In this document: positions 42,731 through 53,478 of the stretch, one piece after another
How positions within the stretch are numbered: the stretch's first letter is position 1
Layout: the number at the start of each line of letters is the position of its first letter
Assembly (NCBI GenBank): GCA_040285825.1
Contig: JAUPSS010000005.1
Coordinates: 496,001 to 560,000, forward strand
From: Eukaryota sp. TZLM1-RC
Taxonomy: Eukaryota; Metamonada: BaSk clade
Direction of reading: 5' to 3'
DNA: 64,000 bases
Program-made: the position numbers and the translations under genes
Notes under the pieces: generated by a model
The model's input: only the letters and a program-made list of their open reading frames with translations
Database searches by the model: none
What the model was told of the DNA's origin: nothing

Positions 42731-44065
42731 TTTTTTTTAAAAAAACTAAAATATTTATTGAGATAACCAATATGAATATTTATTGAGATAAAAATAACCA
42801 TCTAGAATTCAATATCCTCCAAACAAGCGTCACTGTTACTGAACCTACTCACAGCATTACGTTCATATTCTACACCGATAGCTAAAAGTGCCTTTGAAAT
42901 CATTGTAGGAATAGACTTGAAAATGCAAAACACAATTCTATTTAACCAGAAAGTGGAGTTCATTGTTTTACCAGACCTATTCAGTAACACTTTTTTAAAA
43001 TTTTCAAAAAAGTGCAACCCTGAAGGTCCAATATTGCCAAAAAGAGAAATTGCAAACGGCACAAACTGATATTTCACATGTTCCACTATACCTAACTGTG
43101 CCAAAGGTTCTTCATATTTTTTTATCTTCTTCTTTTCGGCGTTAGATAACGGCGAGTCAGCGGAATACACTAAACGAGCAGCACAATTTTTGCAAACATC
43201 AACTGAGACAACATCTACAACATTAAGAACACCATCGATCCCTGGAGCTACTAAATCTGCCCTTCTTTTATCAAAGGAATCATCAGTTTGATCTGAAGAC
43301 AGCTTACGTACTAGTGGCTCAATAAATGCCTCTATATTGAAACTTTTGCACATGGCATATAATTGATCACGAACTGAGTCATGAACAATTGAGCGATAAG
43401 TTATAAAATACTTACAGTTTAAAATATGGGAAAGCGTAACAACACTCTTGCAGCGACAAATTAAATCATTTGGTAATGAACAAGGCCATAGAAAACATCT
43501 CATTCTCATTGCAGTGGTCCATTGGTGATCATTAAGTAGAAGGCCATAAATGTTGGGAATTTGGGAGATTAGGCAACTTGAACAACTGTCTTCAAGATCA
43601 ATCAAAAAGTTTGCAAAAACGGGATTTTTTTCCTCAGCCAAGCTAAGACGTACAATATAATCCAAGTTTTCTAAAACTTTCAAGATTTTTTCTGCAATTT
43701 TGCAAAAGTCAGTGGTAAGGAGAGCAAGCTTCTTGTAGGAAGTTCCACAATATCAGAGGGGAAACTCTTAGCCCAAATATTGGGTGAAAGAGTTTCAATT
43801 TCCTGTTGCAAAGAAATAAGATAAGAGCTGCCACAATTTTCAATGGGATGAATTTTTTCAGGAAAACGATTCACAAATTCATAAATAAAATTCTTTCCAC
43901 CTCCAATAAAGGCAGCTTTACAAAGGTAGCTGGATTTATGAAAATCAACACCACCAAAATTTGTACCACAAAAAATGTGGCTTCGTAACTGAGATGCATC
44001 AATTTCCAATAATTTTACTAAAAAATTGGTTCTTTGTTCATTTAAAATGCGACAAAACTCCAAAA
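42731..44065 (-). mobile_element. 5'-truncated R2/CRE-like non-LTR retrotransposon (family A, copy 2)
   Basis: The longer family A copy. After a short overlapping 5' frame (43680-44063, equivalent to the post-RT region of the 50-53 kb element), a 293-residue frame carries the C-terminal part: EDSCSSCLISQIPNIYGL, the zinc region CRCKSVVTLSHILNCKYF, HDSVRDQLYAMCKSF, RRADLVAPGIDGVLNVVDVV (restriction-like endonuclease), and CLEDIEF at the end. Only one frameshift, near 43685, divides the two. The 3'UTR has AATAAA and ends T8A7 with a small internal duplication of AATATTTATTGAGATAA (42761-42795). The reverse transcriptase is lost by 5' truncation. Confidence 0.85.
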
Positions 44066-44157
44066 TTCATTAAATTCAGTGAAAAAGTAAATAATATTTA
44101 TGTACACAACACATGAACACCTTACACAAATTAAACCATGTTTTTGAATCGAATATA

Positions 44158-47100
44158 TCAAGTTTGAATTAATAGATCATCAGAATCACTATTTGAGTTT
44201 TCAGATAATGTCAAATTGCCCATTTTCTCCTCATCCTCCCCACATTCAGAGTCAGAATTAATGTCAACATCGTCATCAGACACGTCATCGCTGACGTCAT
44301 CAGCTTCCGAATCAACTGCAACATCCAAATATCCAGAAATTGCACTAGAAACAACTGAACAATCAACCTCAGCAACATTCTTTGCGGAAGGTTTAATTAA
44401 AACTCGTAGCTTACTAAGTGGTTTAAATAATTCAAACCTTACATTAGTGGTGGATTCACTTTCAACTACTTTTTCATTATCAAAACCATAATTGTGCTTA
44501 ATCCATTGTTTAGACTTTTGACTTTTCCTTACCTCCAAGACAGGAGGTTGACCTGATAATTTTCTAAATTTATAAAGATCTTTTTTGAATAATTCAGAAT
44601 ACGATAAACGAAGATCCACTGCATATTCGGGAATAAAAATATCGAAATACCGCTCAAAAACATTGATGACGTAAGCATCGACTTCCTTTTGACCCCCATG
44701 ATGTTTCCTTAAATAGTAACCCAGCCAAAGCAAGAATGCATCATCAGAAGCTTTTCTTGATTCATATTTCTTTTCATTACAAAGAATGGCAATTTTGTTC
44801 ATTTCTATTTCTGTTGGAAGACCATGTTGTTCCATAATCAAAAGCACGTCATCATCGGTCAAAACCATACCAGAATCTTGACATTTCTTGACTTCCAACG
44901 CAGCACTCAGTTGTCTGTGCACCATAACATCTGGGTACCTCCTAATAGGAGAAGTGAAATGAGTATAATAATCCATGTTGAGCGCATAGTGAGAAAATGA
45001 AACATCTTCCGATCGATCGGCAATATTTGGGGCAACAACATATTTGGCAAGAGTAAATCCTTTGGTACATAAAATCATAAAAATATCATGAAAATCTTGT
45101 CTTGAAATATTGAACTGATCCTTTCCAACATGGTCAAACCAAGTCAAGACAGATTTGATTGTTCTTCCAAATTCAAGGGAGTTTTCAAAATTTCCTTCCA
45201 GATCAAACTGTTCCATCCAAGATTTCAATGTCTCAATCCCTTCTTCCTTAGGTGGGTCGTGGTACCGAACAAGGGAATATGGTAAAATAGAAGAGATAAA
45301 TTGAGATACTGATGCATTTGCTAGTAGCATAAACTCTTCAATTAACCAATTCGCTTCATAAGTTGTAGATGGTAGAATTGACACTTGCCTGAATCCGTCC
45401 CCATGAAGAATCGAACTCGTTAGGGGTGAGCTTTCGTCTACAATTTCGGAGGGCTCTTCCGATTCCTCCACACGATTTAGGTGAATTTTCATTTTCTTTC
45501 TATTAAATCCTATGCTTCCAGCATCAAATCTTTTGGCTCTCCTCTTCTCAGCCAACTCCCACAACAAAAGCACATCATGCTCAACATCTTCCATAGTGAT
45601 ATCAGTAAAAAACTGTGGTCCATTTGGCAGACAATCTTCTTCTGGAGGTGGTGATACAACCTTGCCATTATTGAAGAGGATAAGCTGTGCGTCTCCATAA
45701 GCTAGCCTAGCTCCAGGAGTAATCATGGACTTTGTGAATTCGCAATCAATCGTGTCACCAGTGTTTCTATTAATAGTAACAAAGCAAGAAAACGAACACT
45801 TTTGGTCTCGTTCCAGTGAACAAGCCAACTCAGAGAGTATTTCAGGTAACATTTTAACAACTCTGTCTGGAAAGTACACAGATGTGGTCCTGGATGAGGC
45901 AAACTTGTCTAGCTCCGTATTAGGTAAAAGATAGTTGGTCACGTCAGCGATATGGATGCCGACCTTGACTGTGGTTTCATCTAAAATTTCAACACTCAAA
46001 GCGTCATCCAAATCACGAGCTGAGACGGGATCAATAGAGATCACTCTCAAATTTTGACGATAATCAACTCTGAGTCCTGATTCAATCTGTTTTTGCCACT
46101 CATTTGCCACGTCATCAACAGCTTTTTCTGTTGACTGTACAAGACTTTCCTGAAACTCCGAGAAATCAAGCGAATGTTTATGCAAAAGCATTAAGGAGCC
46201 TGAATTCACATCCTTTGAATCACCGAAATGCTCGACAATTTCCCCCACAGGCCTATCCGTCCAAAACCATTTAGTCACCTTTACCAAATAAAGGTGATCT
46301 TCAAAGAGGTCAAAATCATTATCATTTGTGACCCTTATCACGTGCTCAAGAGGACCGTATGGTTTAAAAACCCATTCTTTCTGAAGGTCTTCTGATTTCT
46401 TGATTGATTGATTGTTTGGTTTCTTTTTTTGACCCTTTCTGTTTCTTTTTTGAACTACTTCCTGGTAAGCATCACAAACAATCAATCGATTAGATTCCGC
46501 AAGAATCCCAACGACTCGACCAGACGGTTGCTTTTCTTTTTGACCATCGACCGTCTTGTCAGACCAAAATTTTGAATGAAAAAGCTCGACAACCACAACA
46601 TCACCGTTGAGTGAACAATTTCGATCTCTATGACCCGAGAACATAACGTCAATGTCAAAAGTGGGGTACAAAAGGTGATTTTCTTCAATAGTCAAGGGTA
46701 AATCTGATCCATTCTCGCCCATTTCTCTTTGAATTTCTTCCTTATGTCGTTCGAGTATTTCGCACACCTCACTCTTAGCTACACCGACACCATAAGATCT
46801 CATTCCTTCTCTTGGTACTTTGACTTTACAGACGGTGTACTTTACCTTACCTGAATCATTGGTGAGGAGATGATACAGTTGAGAGAGTGGGTAGTGAAAG
46901 CGCGAAGAGGGGTTAGGGTTGGGGTCTTGTGTATTTGGAGTTTTGGACTTTTTGAAAATTCTTTTAGAGCCTTTTTGAACGAGTTCTTGCTCAGTATGAG
47001 GTACGCAATGTCCATGAGGTTGGTGAGGAGAAGAGGGTTGGTGTGGGGACGAAAAGGTGGCATCTGGAGATACAATTGAGAAGGGAGGATGTTGTGAGGT

Positions 47101-47316
47101 ACGTTGAGGTGTTCGCTTCTTGACAGAGGGGGCAGTTCCAAAAAAGGGGTTGGAGGGGGTAGACGCTGGATGCTCAGAGGACTTGTTATTGTTCTTGTTC
47201 TTTTTCCTGTTCCTGAAAGGCTTGGGAGCTATTGGTGTAGAGTCTGGGACAGTTATGGTGACATCTATGTCAAGCGGAGCAAAGGAAGTCTTCTTGTTAC
47301 CTTTCTTCTTACCCAT
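44158..47316 (-). CDS. DIS3L2: DIS3L2-type 3'-5' exoribonuclease
   Basis: The 1052-residue protein follows the DIS3-like layout without a PIN domain: a basic, low-complexity N-terminus (MGKKKGNKK...), two cold-shock domains (about 150-390), the RNB domain (about 420-800), and a C-terminal S1-like domain, then an acidic tail (SEADDVSDDVSDDDVD). The four catalytic acidic residues are in ISIDPVSARDLDDALS. Typical RNB blocks follow: KVGIHIADVTNYLLP, IEEFMLLANASVSQF, HYALNMDYYTHFTSPIRRYP. DIS3L2 degrades oligouridylated RNAs in the cytoplasm independently of the exosome; absence of PIN and presence of N-terminal cold-shock domains support this over DIS3. I start at the ATG at 47316. Stop is TGA. 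No intron. Confidence 0.9.
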   Translation of the reverse strand: MGKKKGNKKTSFAPLDIDVTITVPDSTPIAPKPFRNRKKNKNNNKSSEHPASTPSNPFFGTAPSVKKRTPQRTSQHPPFSIVSPDATFSSPHQPSSPHQPHGHCVPHTEQELVQKGSKRIFKKSKTPNTQDPNPNPSSRFHYPLSQLYHLLTNDSGKVKYTVCKVKVPREGMRSYGVGVAKSEVCEILERHKEEIQREMGENGSDLPLTIEENHLLYPTFDIDVMFSGHRDRNCSLNGDVVVVELFHSKFWSDKTVDGQKEKQPSGRVVGILAESNRLIVCDAYQEVVQKRNRKGQKKKPNNQSIKKSEDLQKEWVFKPYGPLEHVIRVTNDNDFDLFEDHLYLVKVTKWFWTDRPVGEIVEHFGDSKDVNSGSLMLLHKHSLDFSEFQESLVQSTEKAVDDVANEWQKQIESGLRVDYRQNLRVISIDPVSARDLDDALSVEILDETTVKVGIHIADVTNYLLPNTELDKFASSRTTSVYFPDRVVKMLPEILSELACSLERDQKCSFSCFVTINRNTGDTIDCEFTKSMITPGARLAYGDAQLILFNNGKVVSPPPEEDCLPNGPQFFTDITMEDVEHDVLLLWELAEKRRAKRFDAGSIGFNRKKMKIHLNRVEESEEPSEIVDESSPLTSSILHGDGFRQVSILPSTTYEANWLIEEFMLLANASVSQFISSILPYSLVRYHDPPKEEGIETLKSWMEQFDLEGNFENSLEFGRTIKSVLTWFDHVGKDQFNISRQDFHDIFMILCTKGFTLAKYVVAPNIADRSEDVSFSHYALNMDYYTHFTSPIRRYPDVMVHRQLSAALEVKKCQDSGMVLTDDDVLLIMEQHGLPTEIEMNKIAILCNEKKYESRKASDDAFLLWLGYYLRKHHGGQKEVDAYVINVFERYFDIFIPEYAVDLRLSYSELFKKDLYKFRKLSGQPPVLEVRKSQKSKQWIKHNYGFDNEKVVESESTTNVRFELFKPLSKLRVLIKPSAKNVAEVDCSVVSSAISGYLDVAVDSEADDVSDDVSDDDVDINSDSECGEDEEKMGNLTLSENSNSDSDDLLIQT

Positions 47317-47576
47317 TGAAAGTTGTAGGAAAAATAATGGCAAAAATTTGGAAATTTTCAATTTTTGATGATTGTAATGATTGTTCTTTTAATTTCACAT
47401 TTTCCCAGTGGTTGTTCCACAGTTAGTGGCATCAATTGAATTAATTGTTGTATTGAACTGAAGCCTGAATTCTATTCAACACATTGACAGGGTAGATGAG
47501 TTAATGGCACTTAAAGCAGTTTATTCAGTGCTTAGGGCGACGTAACTTCATCATTCTTTCAGACAATAATGCCTCC

Positions 47577-47798
47577 TTAATCCTTCAATCTGTTCAGCAA
47601 ACTCTGGAGTGTTGCGAATGATGGATGTAATTCCGTGACTTGTTCTTGCGCGTTGTTTAAAGAGATACATGTACAAATCCCTGTGTTGTTTGAAGATGCC
47701 ATGCAGTGGACGGGAGTTACTCTGCTGCAACTACAATGAATAGTACAAATGGGTACTCTCCTATAATTATAAAAGACGTTTATATAAGGTTCTGGCAT
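47577..47798 (-). CDS. possible small gene, frame uncertain
   Basis: An unspliced frame encodes 73 residues from the ATG at 47798. Its second half reads poorly, whereas removing a 26-nt GT..AG segment (near 47757-47732; donor GTACCC, weak) switches to a frame ending FKQRARTSHGITSIIRNTPE and EQIEGLRRHYCLKE, which looks more like a real helical protein with a YNYRRLQQ start that vaguely recalls LYR-type proteins. Support is only frame quality. Confidence 0.25.
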   Translation of the reverse strand: MPEPYINVFYNYRRVPICTIHCSCSRVTPVHCMASSNNTGICTCISLNNAQEQVTELHPSFATLQSLLNRLKD

Positions 47799-47953
47799 TT
47801 CAACTAGCCAAAGCTGATGAAAGTTCAGCTATTTTCTTCAATTAACTTGTTATAAAAAACAGATTGAAACAAAAAACCAATGTAAAGTTAAAAAAACAAA
47901 AGAAAACTAATTTTACAACAAAACTAAATATACACAATTAAATTACCAATCAA

Positions 47954-49777
47954 TCAACTCACGTCATAGAATTGATTAGTTTCCGGGTCAAAACAGAGTT
48001 TAGAAAGAGATCCCAAATCATCATAAATATTACTTTCGGACATAAAATCTTGAATTTCAAATCTTTTTTCTTCTATTTTATCAAAATTCTCTTCCTTCTC
48101 GGCAATTTCATTAATAGAATTACTTTCTGGACTGAGACTCAGATTAGAATCCTCCTTTAATAAACTAATTGGAGGAGTAGAAGGACATGGTAAGTTGGTA
48201 TGAACAGGAAAATCATCAGAAACGTCATCAACTGATTGATAATGATCTGATTGGGAGTTAATATCTGCAATATCGGCAACTTCATCGTGAACGGAAACTG
48301 ATTGATAATGATCTGATTGGGAGTTATTATCTGCAATATCGGCAACTTCATCGTGAACGGAAACTGATTGATCGTGATCTGATTGGGAGTTATTAACTGC
48401 AATATCGGCAATTTCATCGTGAACGGAAACTGATTGGTCATGATCTGATTGATCCTGGTAACTTTCATCATGATCAGATCTTTCACTCTGACCATCAGAT
48501 TCTATAATCAAATCATCTTGATTGTGGCTGTCATAATCATCGACACTACTTTCTGTTTCTGTCACACTATCATACTCAGATTTTTGACCTATTGACACGT
48601 CATCAGCCACGTGATCTTTTGTAAAATTCTTTTTAAAACCACTTAATTCAAATAAAGAACGATCTTCAGCTTTCTGGCCAACGTCAATGACATTTTCTTC
48701 GTTCCAGTCACAAATATCTGAAAGTGAAATAGAATCGGAAACTGATTGTTCTGAAACTGATTGATTGAGAGTTGTTAACTGGTTAGAATATCGAGAGGCA
48801 ACTGACGTCGATGTGATTGATTTTTGATTTGATTGTCGAGTTAATACATGAGCTGATTGTGGCTTTGGAATACTTACAGAGGGACTTTCCTTGACCAATG
48901 CACTTTTTGACCTATATTTTTGACCTTGCTCACGTGATTCACTTTCCTTTTCTACTCTAGTCCCAAACGCTATACTAGGTACCACAGTTCTTTCTCTGAT
49001 AGGTGAGACCCTCTGTTGATGACGCGTACCTGAGCTCTTCCTCTCTGTCATCACATGACTAGCAACGTGACCTCTATTCTGCCTACTGGCTACTCCTCTT
49101 CCACTAACTTCAAACCTTTGATTACCCACATCACTAGTGATTCTTGGTGAAGATGGTGTGAAATCATGAGCAGAGTAGATTAATAATGGCCATGAAGAAA
49201 GACACTGCGGGAGAGGTTGGCAGGAGAGCCAAGAGGAAGGGGAATGTGGAAGGTCTGGGGGATGGCGCAGAGAGTAGACAGAGCGAAGGCGGCATGTTGA
49301 ACGGAGAGAGATGGATGTGAGATGACCAAAAGATTGTGAGAAGACGGCTTCACAGAGCGAATCAAGATCAACAATGAGGGTGAAATAAGTGGCCATATTG
49401 AGTAGGAGAGATGGGGAAAGGTTGGGGTCAGGGGTGTGAGAATAAGAACCTGGAAAAGGAAGACGACAGTGAAGTGGAGTTATGGAGGGTTTAGAAACTA
49501 CAGTGGAGAGGATAAGCTTGCGTTTAGCGCGTGTAACATCCGATAGAATGAATTCTAGAGAAAATGGAGCATTGTCACATGCAGATATGATGAGAGCAAT
49601 GAAACGGTCAGTAAGAGAGAGCGTTTTCGGTGGTTTTGGATAAGTAAGTGATGAGTTGGAGGACTTTTCAAGTAAGAAGATGTAACCTTTAGTGTCAGAG
49701 TCATAAACACGTCTAACCTTTGTCACAGCAACCTGTGATAGAGGAGCTGCTCCCGAAGCAGAAAAGATCTGGGACAT
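47954..49777 (-). CDS. CFAP20/DUF667-domain protein with acidic repeat tail
   Basis: The 607-residue protein begins with a CFAP20-like domain (DUF667, residues 1 to about 190): PLSQVAVTKVRRVYDSDTKG, KTLSLTDRFIALIISACDNA, FSLEFILSDVTRAKRKLI, then LPFPGSY and SLRSTCRLRSVYS, matching the family's CRLRRVYF strand. CFAP20 is an inner-junction protein of axonemal doublets; the domain with a long disordered tail is the layout of CFAP20DC-like proteins and of WDR90 N-termini. The tail is rich in Ser, Asp and Gln and contains three and a half 22-residue repeats. It indicates that this organism has, or had, a cilium. No intron. The 5' end faces the Fanzor-like element F4, 75 bp upstream. Confidence 0.75.
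   Translation of the reverse strand: MSQIFSASGAAPLSQVAVTKVRRVYDSDTKGYIFLLEKSSNSSLTYPKPPKTLSLTDRFIALIISACDNAPFSLEFILSDVTRAKRKLILSTVVSKPSITPLHCRLPFPGSYSHTPDPNLSPSLLLNMATYFTLIVDLDSLCEAVFSQSFGHLTSISLRSTCRLRSVYSLRHPPDLPHSPSSWLSCQPLPQCLSSWPLLIYSAHDFTPSSPRITSDVGNQRFEVSGRGVASRQNRGHVASHVMTERKSSGTRHQQRVSPIRERTVVPSIAFGTRVEKESESREQGQKYRSKSALVKESPSVSIPKPQSAHVLTRQSNQKSITSTSVASRYSNQLTTLNQSVSEQSVSDSISLSDICDWNEENVIDVGQKAEDRSLFELSGFKKNFTKDHVADDVSIGQKSEYDSVTETESSVDDYDSHNQDDLIIESDGQSERSDHDESYQDQSDHDQSVSVHDEIADIAVNNSQSDHDQSVSVHDEVADIADNNSQSDHYQSVSVHDEVADIADINSQSDHYQSVDDVSDDFPVHTNLPCPSTPPISLLKEDSNLSLSPESNSINEIAEKEENFDKIEEKRFEIQDFMSESNIYDDLGSLSKLCFDPETNQFYDVS
48215..48460 (-). repeat. 66-bp coding tandem repeat, about 3.5 copies
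   Basis: A 66-bp unit encodes SDHDQSVSVHDE(I/V)ADIA plus a short Asn/Ser/Gln linker. Copies differ by a few bases (DHD or DHY). The period is a multiple of three; the tail length is likely to vary between strains. Confidence 0.9.
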
Positions 49778-49852
49778 TTGTTATGCAAATGATTTTTCTT
49801 TCTTATTTTCTTTCTTTATTTTGTTTCTTTCTTTTTTGTTTTTTTCTTCTTT

Positions 49853-50115
49853 ACTGTGAGTTTCACTTATCATACATTCCTCTGTGAAATTCACTCCTGT
49901 TTTCAACTTTCTCAATGTCTACTCACAGGCTGTAAGAGACATGTAGCGTCATTTGACAAAGACAATCATGATCCTCTTCAATGGGCTACTTTACTTAAAT
50001 ACACCTACTGCTTTCACAGAACAAAGCCTCGCGACCTGATGTATCTAATTGGATCTACCAAATGCTACCAAGGCTTTTGTAGATCGGTCTTAAAAGTTTT
50101 TAAAAAATTAAAAAT
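49853..50115 (-). ncRNA. conserved 3' end of Fanzor-like element F4 (guide-RNA candidate)
   Basis: On the minus strand this matches 33140-33395 downstream of copy F2, including GACCGATCTACAAAAGCC, GTCGCGAGGCTTTGTTCTGT and CAGCCTGTGAGTAGACA, and the terminal arms GTGAATTT and AAACTCAC (one mismatch in the 8-bp stem). Similarity ends at CACAGTA, about 49853. It is separated from its gene at 53479-53690 by the retrotransposon at 50127-53467. An 88-codon plus-strand frame here is a by-product. Confidence 0.5.
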
Positions 50116-50126
50116 AAGATGAAAAC
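50116..50126. repeat. target-site duplication, left copy
   Basis: aagatgaaaac, 11 bp, identical to 53468-53478 at the other end of the non-LTR element. Removing the element and one copy restores the Fanzor 3' region as seen at 33120-33150. Confidence 0.9.
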
Positions 50127-53100
50127 GAATATGATAATTTATTGAATTTGCACACTTGATTAAATTAAATCATAACTAATGGGACGACTATCATTAAACC
50201 AAGATTTCCTCTACAAAATCTTGATTTGCTTGCTGTCTAGCTAAAGCTTCTCTAATTCGATTGAAAAACCGCGGTAATCTATTAATAATGGCAAATTGAA
50301 TCCGTGAACGCCATAAAAAAATATCAAATCTTTTCATTGTTTTTTCTTTCACCATTTTTTGGAAGTCATCCAAAAAAGTTTCTGCTTCAACTGATAATCT
50401 TCCATTTATCGAAAATGGAAAAGCAATAAAAACCAGCTGTGTATTTCTATCGATATTTGCATCTTCAATTTCTTTATCATATTTTCTATGTTTTTCTTTT
50501 GCTTTAAAATCCAGAGCAGCCACAGGATTAAGTTTTCTTCTGTGAACCAAAGTATCGTTTGCAACATTACATGAGACAAAGTCAACAATAGCTTCAGAAT
50601 TATCAATCCAATCACAGTATACATCACCTCTATCATCAGAACCAAAATTATTCAGAGAAAGTGTTTCTTTCAGCAGGGGCTCTTTGATACACGATATCCT
50701 TGCAGTTTGTGCCATATTGAAAACAGTGTCTCTAACAGCATCATGTAATGAAGAACGATAAGTTATCAATTTAGAGCAATTTAGAGCATGGCGCAAAGTG
50801 AGTTGAGGTGAATTCGAACAAATACATTTTTCTTTTGATAATAATTGGTTAATGGGGATGTTCAAATATAATCTCATTTTTGTTACAAATGCTTCATTAG
50901 TAGCACACAATCCAAATCTTCGTGGTACAATGGTTACAAAAAGTGAAGAATCTGACACCTTGTTTTCACAAACACCCTTTTCCAATAACAATGAGTGAAG
51001 ATCTTGATTTAAAACAGCCGAGCTGCAAATATTATTATAAAGATCTTTTTCATACATTCCAGTCAATCTTTTCTGTAATGTTCGAAGAGTGTACTTCAAA
51101 TTTAAAACATTTTTTTCTGGAATATTGCCATTGAATGATTGGGGAAAACATCGACCCCATTTTTCTACATCAATTCTTGAAATTTCTTCATTTAATGCAA
51201 AAACAGTGGAACTTTGCGTTGTCATCAATAAATCTTCCCAATCTGCAAATCTTTCGGAGAACTCAAAGATTGCATTTCTGCATCCACCAACAAAAGCACA
51301 CGAGGTAAGAATAGAAGCCTTCGTCCACCCTAAACCACCATATTGTGGACTAAGGTAAGCATGATCTGGAATTTGAAACATTTTACATCCCAGTAATTGA
51401 GACAGAACTTTTGCACGTAACTCATTAAACTTTTGAGCCAAAGGTCTAGTGACGAGAGGACTTGTAGATCGAAATATATGATTAAAATTGGAACTAAAAC
51501 ACAGTCTTATAATGGTAAATTTGATGTGTTTTTTTATATCTAAATTCATCATTCGGTCAATTTTGTCAGAAATTGAGTTCAACTTTTCAAACAATTTTTG
51601 GTAATTTCATCATTATTTCCTAAAAACGAACCCAAATGACGAATAGCATCAATTGAATATAATTTGGCTTGAATTTCAATATCATCAATTATTGTGGAAA
51701 CTGGAGAATTCGAAAACAAAACACATTTAAGTAAATTAAGTCGGAGACCAATTTTGGTAAATAATTCTTTAAAACATACAGTTGCTTTTTTTCACAATAT
51801 TTAATTCACCAATAAGCACAACATCATCCATATATGCAATCATTTTTAGTGAAGGAAACATCTCTTGAATTTGCAGTAGAATAGGATGAATGGCCAAACA
51901 AAACAAAAAGAGGTCCTAACGGATCTCCTTGCTTTACGCCACTTGATGAAATCAAAATGTTGTTACCAAAATGTAAATTAGAATATGTGCAATATGTTGA
52001 TTGAAAATATGGTATTAATTCTGGCATATATTGCAATAGAGCACCATGGATACTGCGACGACTTAGCGAATTGAAAGCATTACTAAAATCCAATGACATG
52101 CAAACATTGGATTCATTTTGACGAAATAAGACATCAGTAGCAAAAATCGCTGAAGAGACTCCATCTGTAGTATTTATACCATATTGAAAGGGTAATAAAA
52201 TCTTTTTAGCTTTTTCATTGAACCTGCTTAAGCAACACGCAGAAAAAATATTATGTAAGTTCTCAGAGACTGCAATAGGACGAACATCCATTTTTGAATT
52301 TTTGACAAGTGCAGTCAAACGAGAACTTCTTAATTCTTCTGGGTACTTGCGTAGACCAGATAATATTTGGTTGAAAAATTTGGTCAATAAACCAAGGCAA
52401 TCTTCTGAAGAAATAATCGCGGCTTTTACATGATCAATAGTAATACCAGAAAGTCCGGCAGACTTACCACGAGGTCTCTTTTTGATAACCGAAAAAACTT
52501 CTGATGGCATCAATGGATAATTTTCCCAGTATGTGCCGTAAAAATTTTGATCCATAACAGGGTCTTCATAAGGATGAAGTATTTTCAGTTTATCTACTGT
52601 ATTTTCATTGTTCGGTGCTTTGACTCCGGGACTTAAAGCTGACAAAGCCTTGGACCATTTGTTGTCAAAGCATTTGTCTTCAAAAATTTTACTTAATTTC
52701 TCGGATGACTGATTTCTCGGTGCTATATTGGTTAAATCTTCGGAAATATTAACGAAATTTTGTTCAAAAGGAGGACAAAAGAACCAAAAAATTCCCAAAT
52801 AATATTGATAGCATACTTTCCTTTACATAATTGATCCAAAAATCTTTGAAAAACGAAAGCAAATTCATTGCATTTGGTCGGATGAATTTCTTGAGGTATT
52901 CTTATAGGAGGATGGTAGTTATCAACTATGCGGCATTTCAAGCAGCGATCAGAAGTTTTTCCTTTGCATTTTTTCTAAAAGAAATACCACAAGTGTTGCA
53001 AGTTTTGTGCTTCAATCGATTGCTAACTGGTTTTGCAACAACTTGTGGAGCATTATTTATGGGTTCTACCTTAGACTCTTTCCTTCTAATAAATTTTCTT

Positions 53101-53467
53101 TTACATTTTGTTTCAGAATTTGCCGCATCATTTTTTTCCAACATTGGGGCATGTTCGAGCATTATGTCCCTGTTGTCGACACTTTGAGCATCTGTAGGAG
53201 CGTGGCTTTGTTTTTGAACAAACTTTTTTTTCATCGTGATTGTCTAAAAATTCTTGATCAGAATTTTTTTTGTCCAAAAATGAAGAGAGAAGAGGTTGAG
53301 GAGGAGAGGTGGAAAGGACGTCTTGAGCATCTTGTTGACTATCGTTCATTCTTTTGACTCCATTAGAATCAGAAACTGATTCAGACATCAACAAGAAAGA
53401 ATAGAAGCAATGATCTCGGTTCAGCCAGGTTTTAAGTTAAACGGTTATATGTAGAGGAAGAAAAAAA
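50127..53467 (-). mobile_element. full-length R2/CRE-like non-LTR retrotransposon (family B, copy 1), frame-broken
   Basis: The 3.34-kb element spans between 11-bp duplications. From the ATG at 53388: a CCHC knuckle (CSKCRQQGHNARTC), a second zinc region (CNTCGISF..CLKCR), then the reverse transcriptase at 52798-51780 with SGITIDHVKAA, SLDFSNAFNSLSRR, SGVKQGDPLGPLF and YMDD; then the 466-residue C-terminal part (51594-50194) with CICSNSPQLTLRHALNCSKL (zinc) and DRGDVYCDWIDNSEAIVDFV (restriction-like endonuclease). Frameshifts lie near 53137 (in an A7 run), 52970, 51915, 51790 and 51600, so it cannot make a full protein as sequenced. The 3'UTR has AATAAA about 10 bp from the end. These elements copy themselves by target-primed reverse transcription. 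Confidence 0.9.
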
Positions 53468-53478
53468 AAGATGAAAAC
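53468..53478. repeat. target-site duplication, right copy
   Basis: aagatgaaaac, matching 50116-50126. It lies about 60 bp after the Fanzor-like stop codon of copy F4 in that gene's orientation. Confidence 0.9.

Noticed and set aside
47317-47361. Fifteen-codon N-terminal extension of DIS3L2
   Set aside because: The extended frame begins at TTG; the first ATG (47316) gives a typical basic N-terminus.
48157-48495. 112-codon open frame with repeats inside the CFAP20-domain gene
   Set aside because: It is a shifted-frame shadow of the coding 66-bp repeat.
49856-50122. 88-codon plus-strand open frame
   Set aside because: It lies antisense in the conserved noncoding end of the Fanzor-like element F4, and the homologous stretch at 33 kb is not open.
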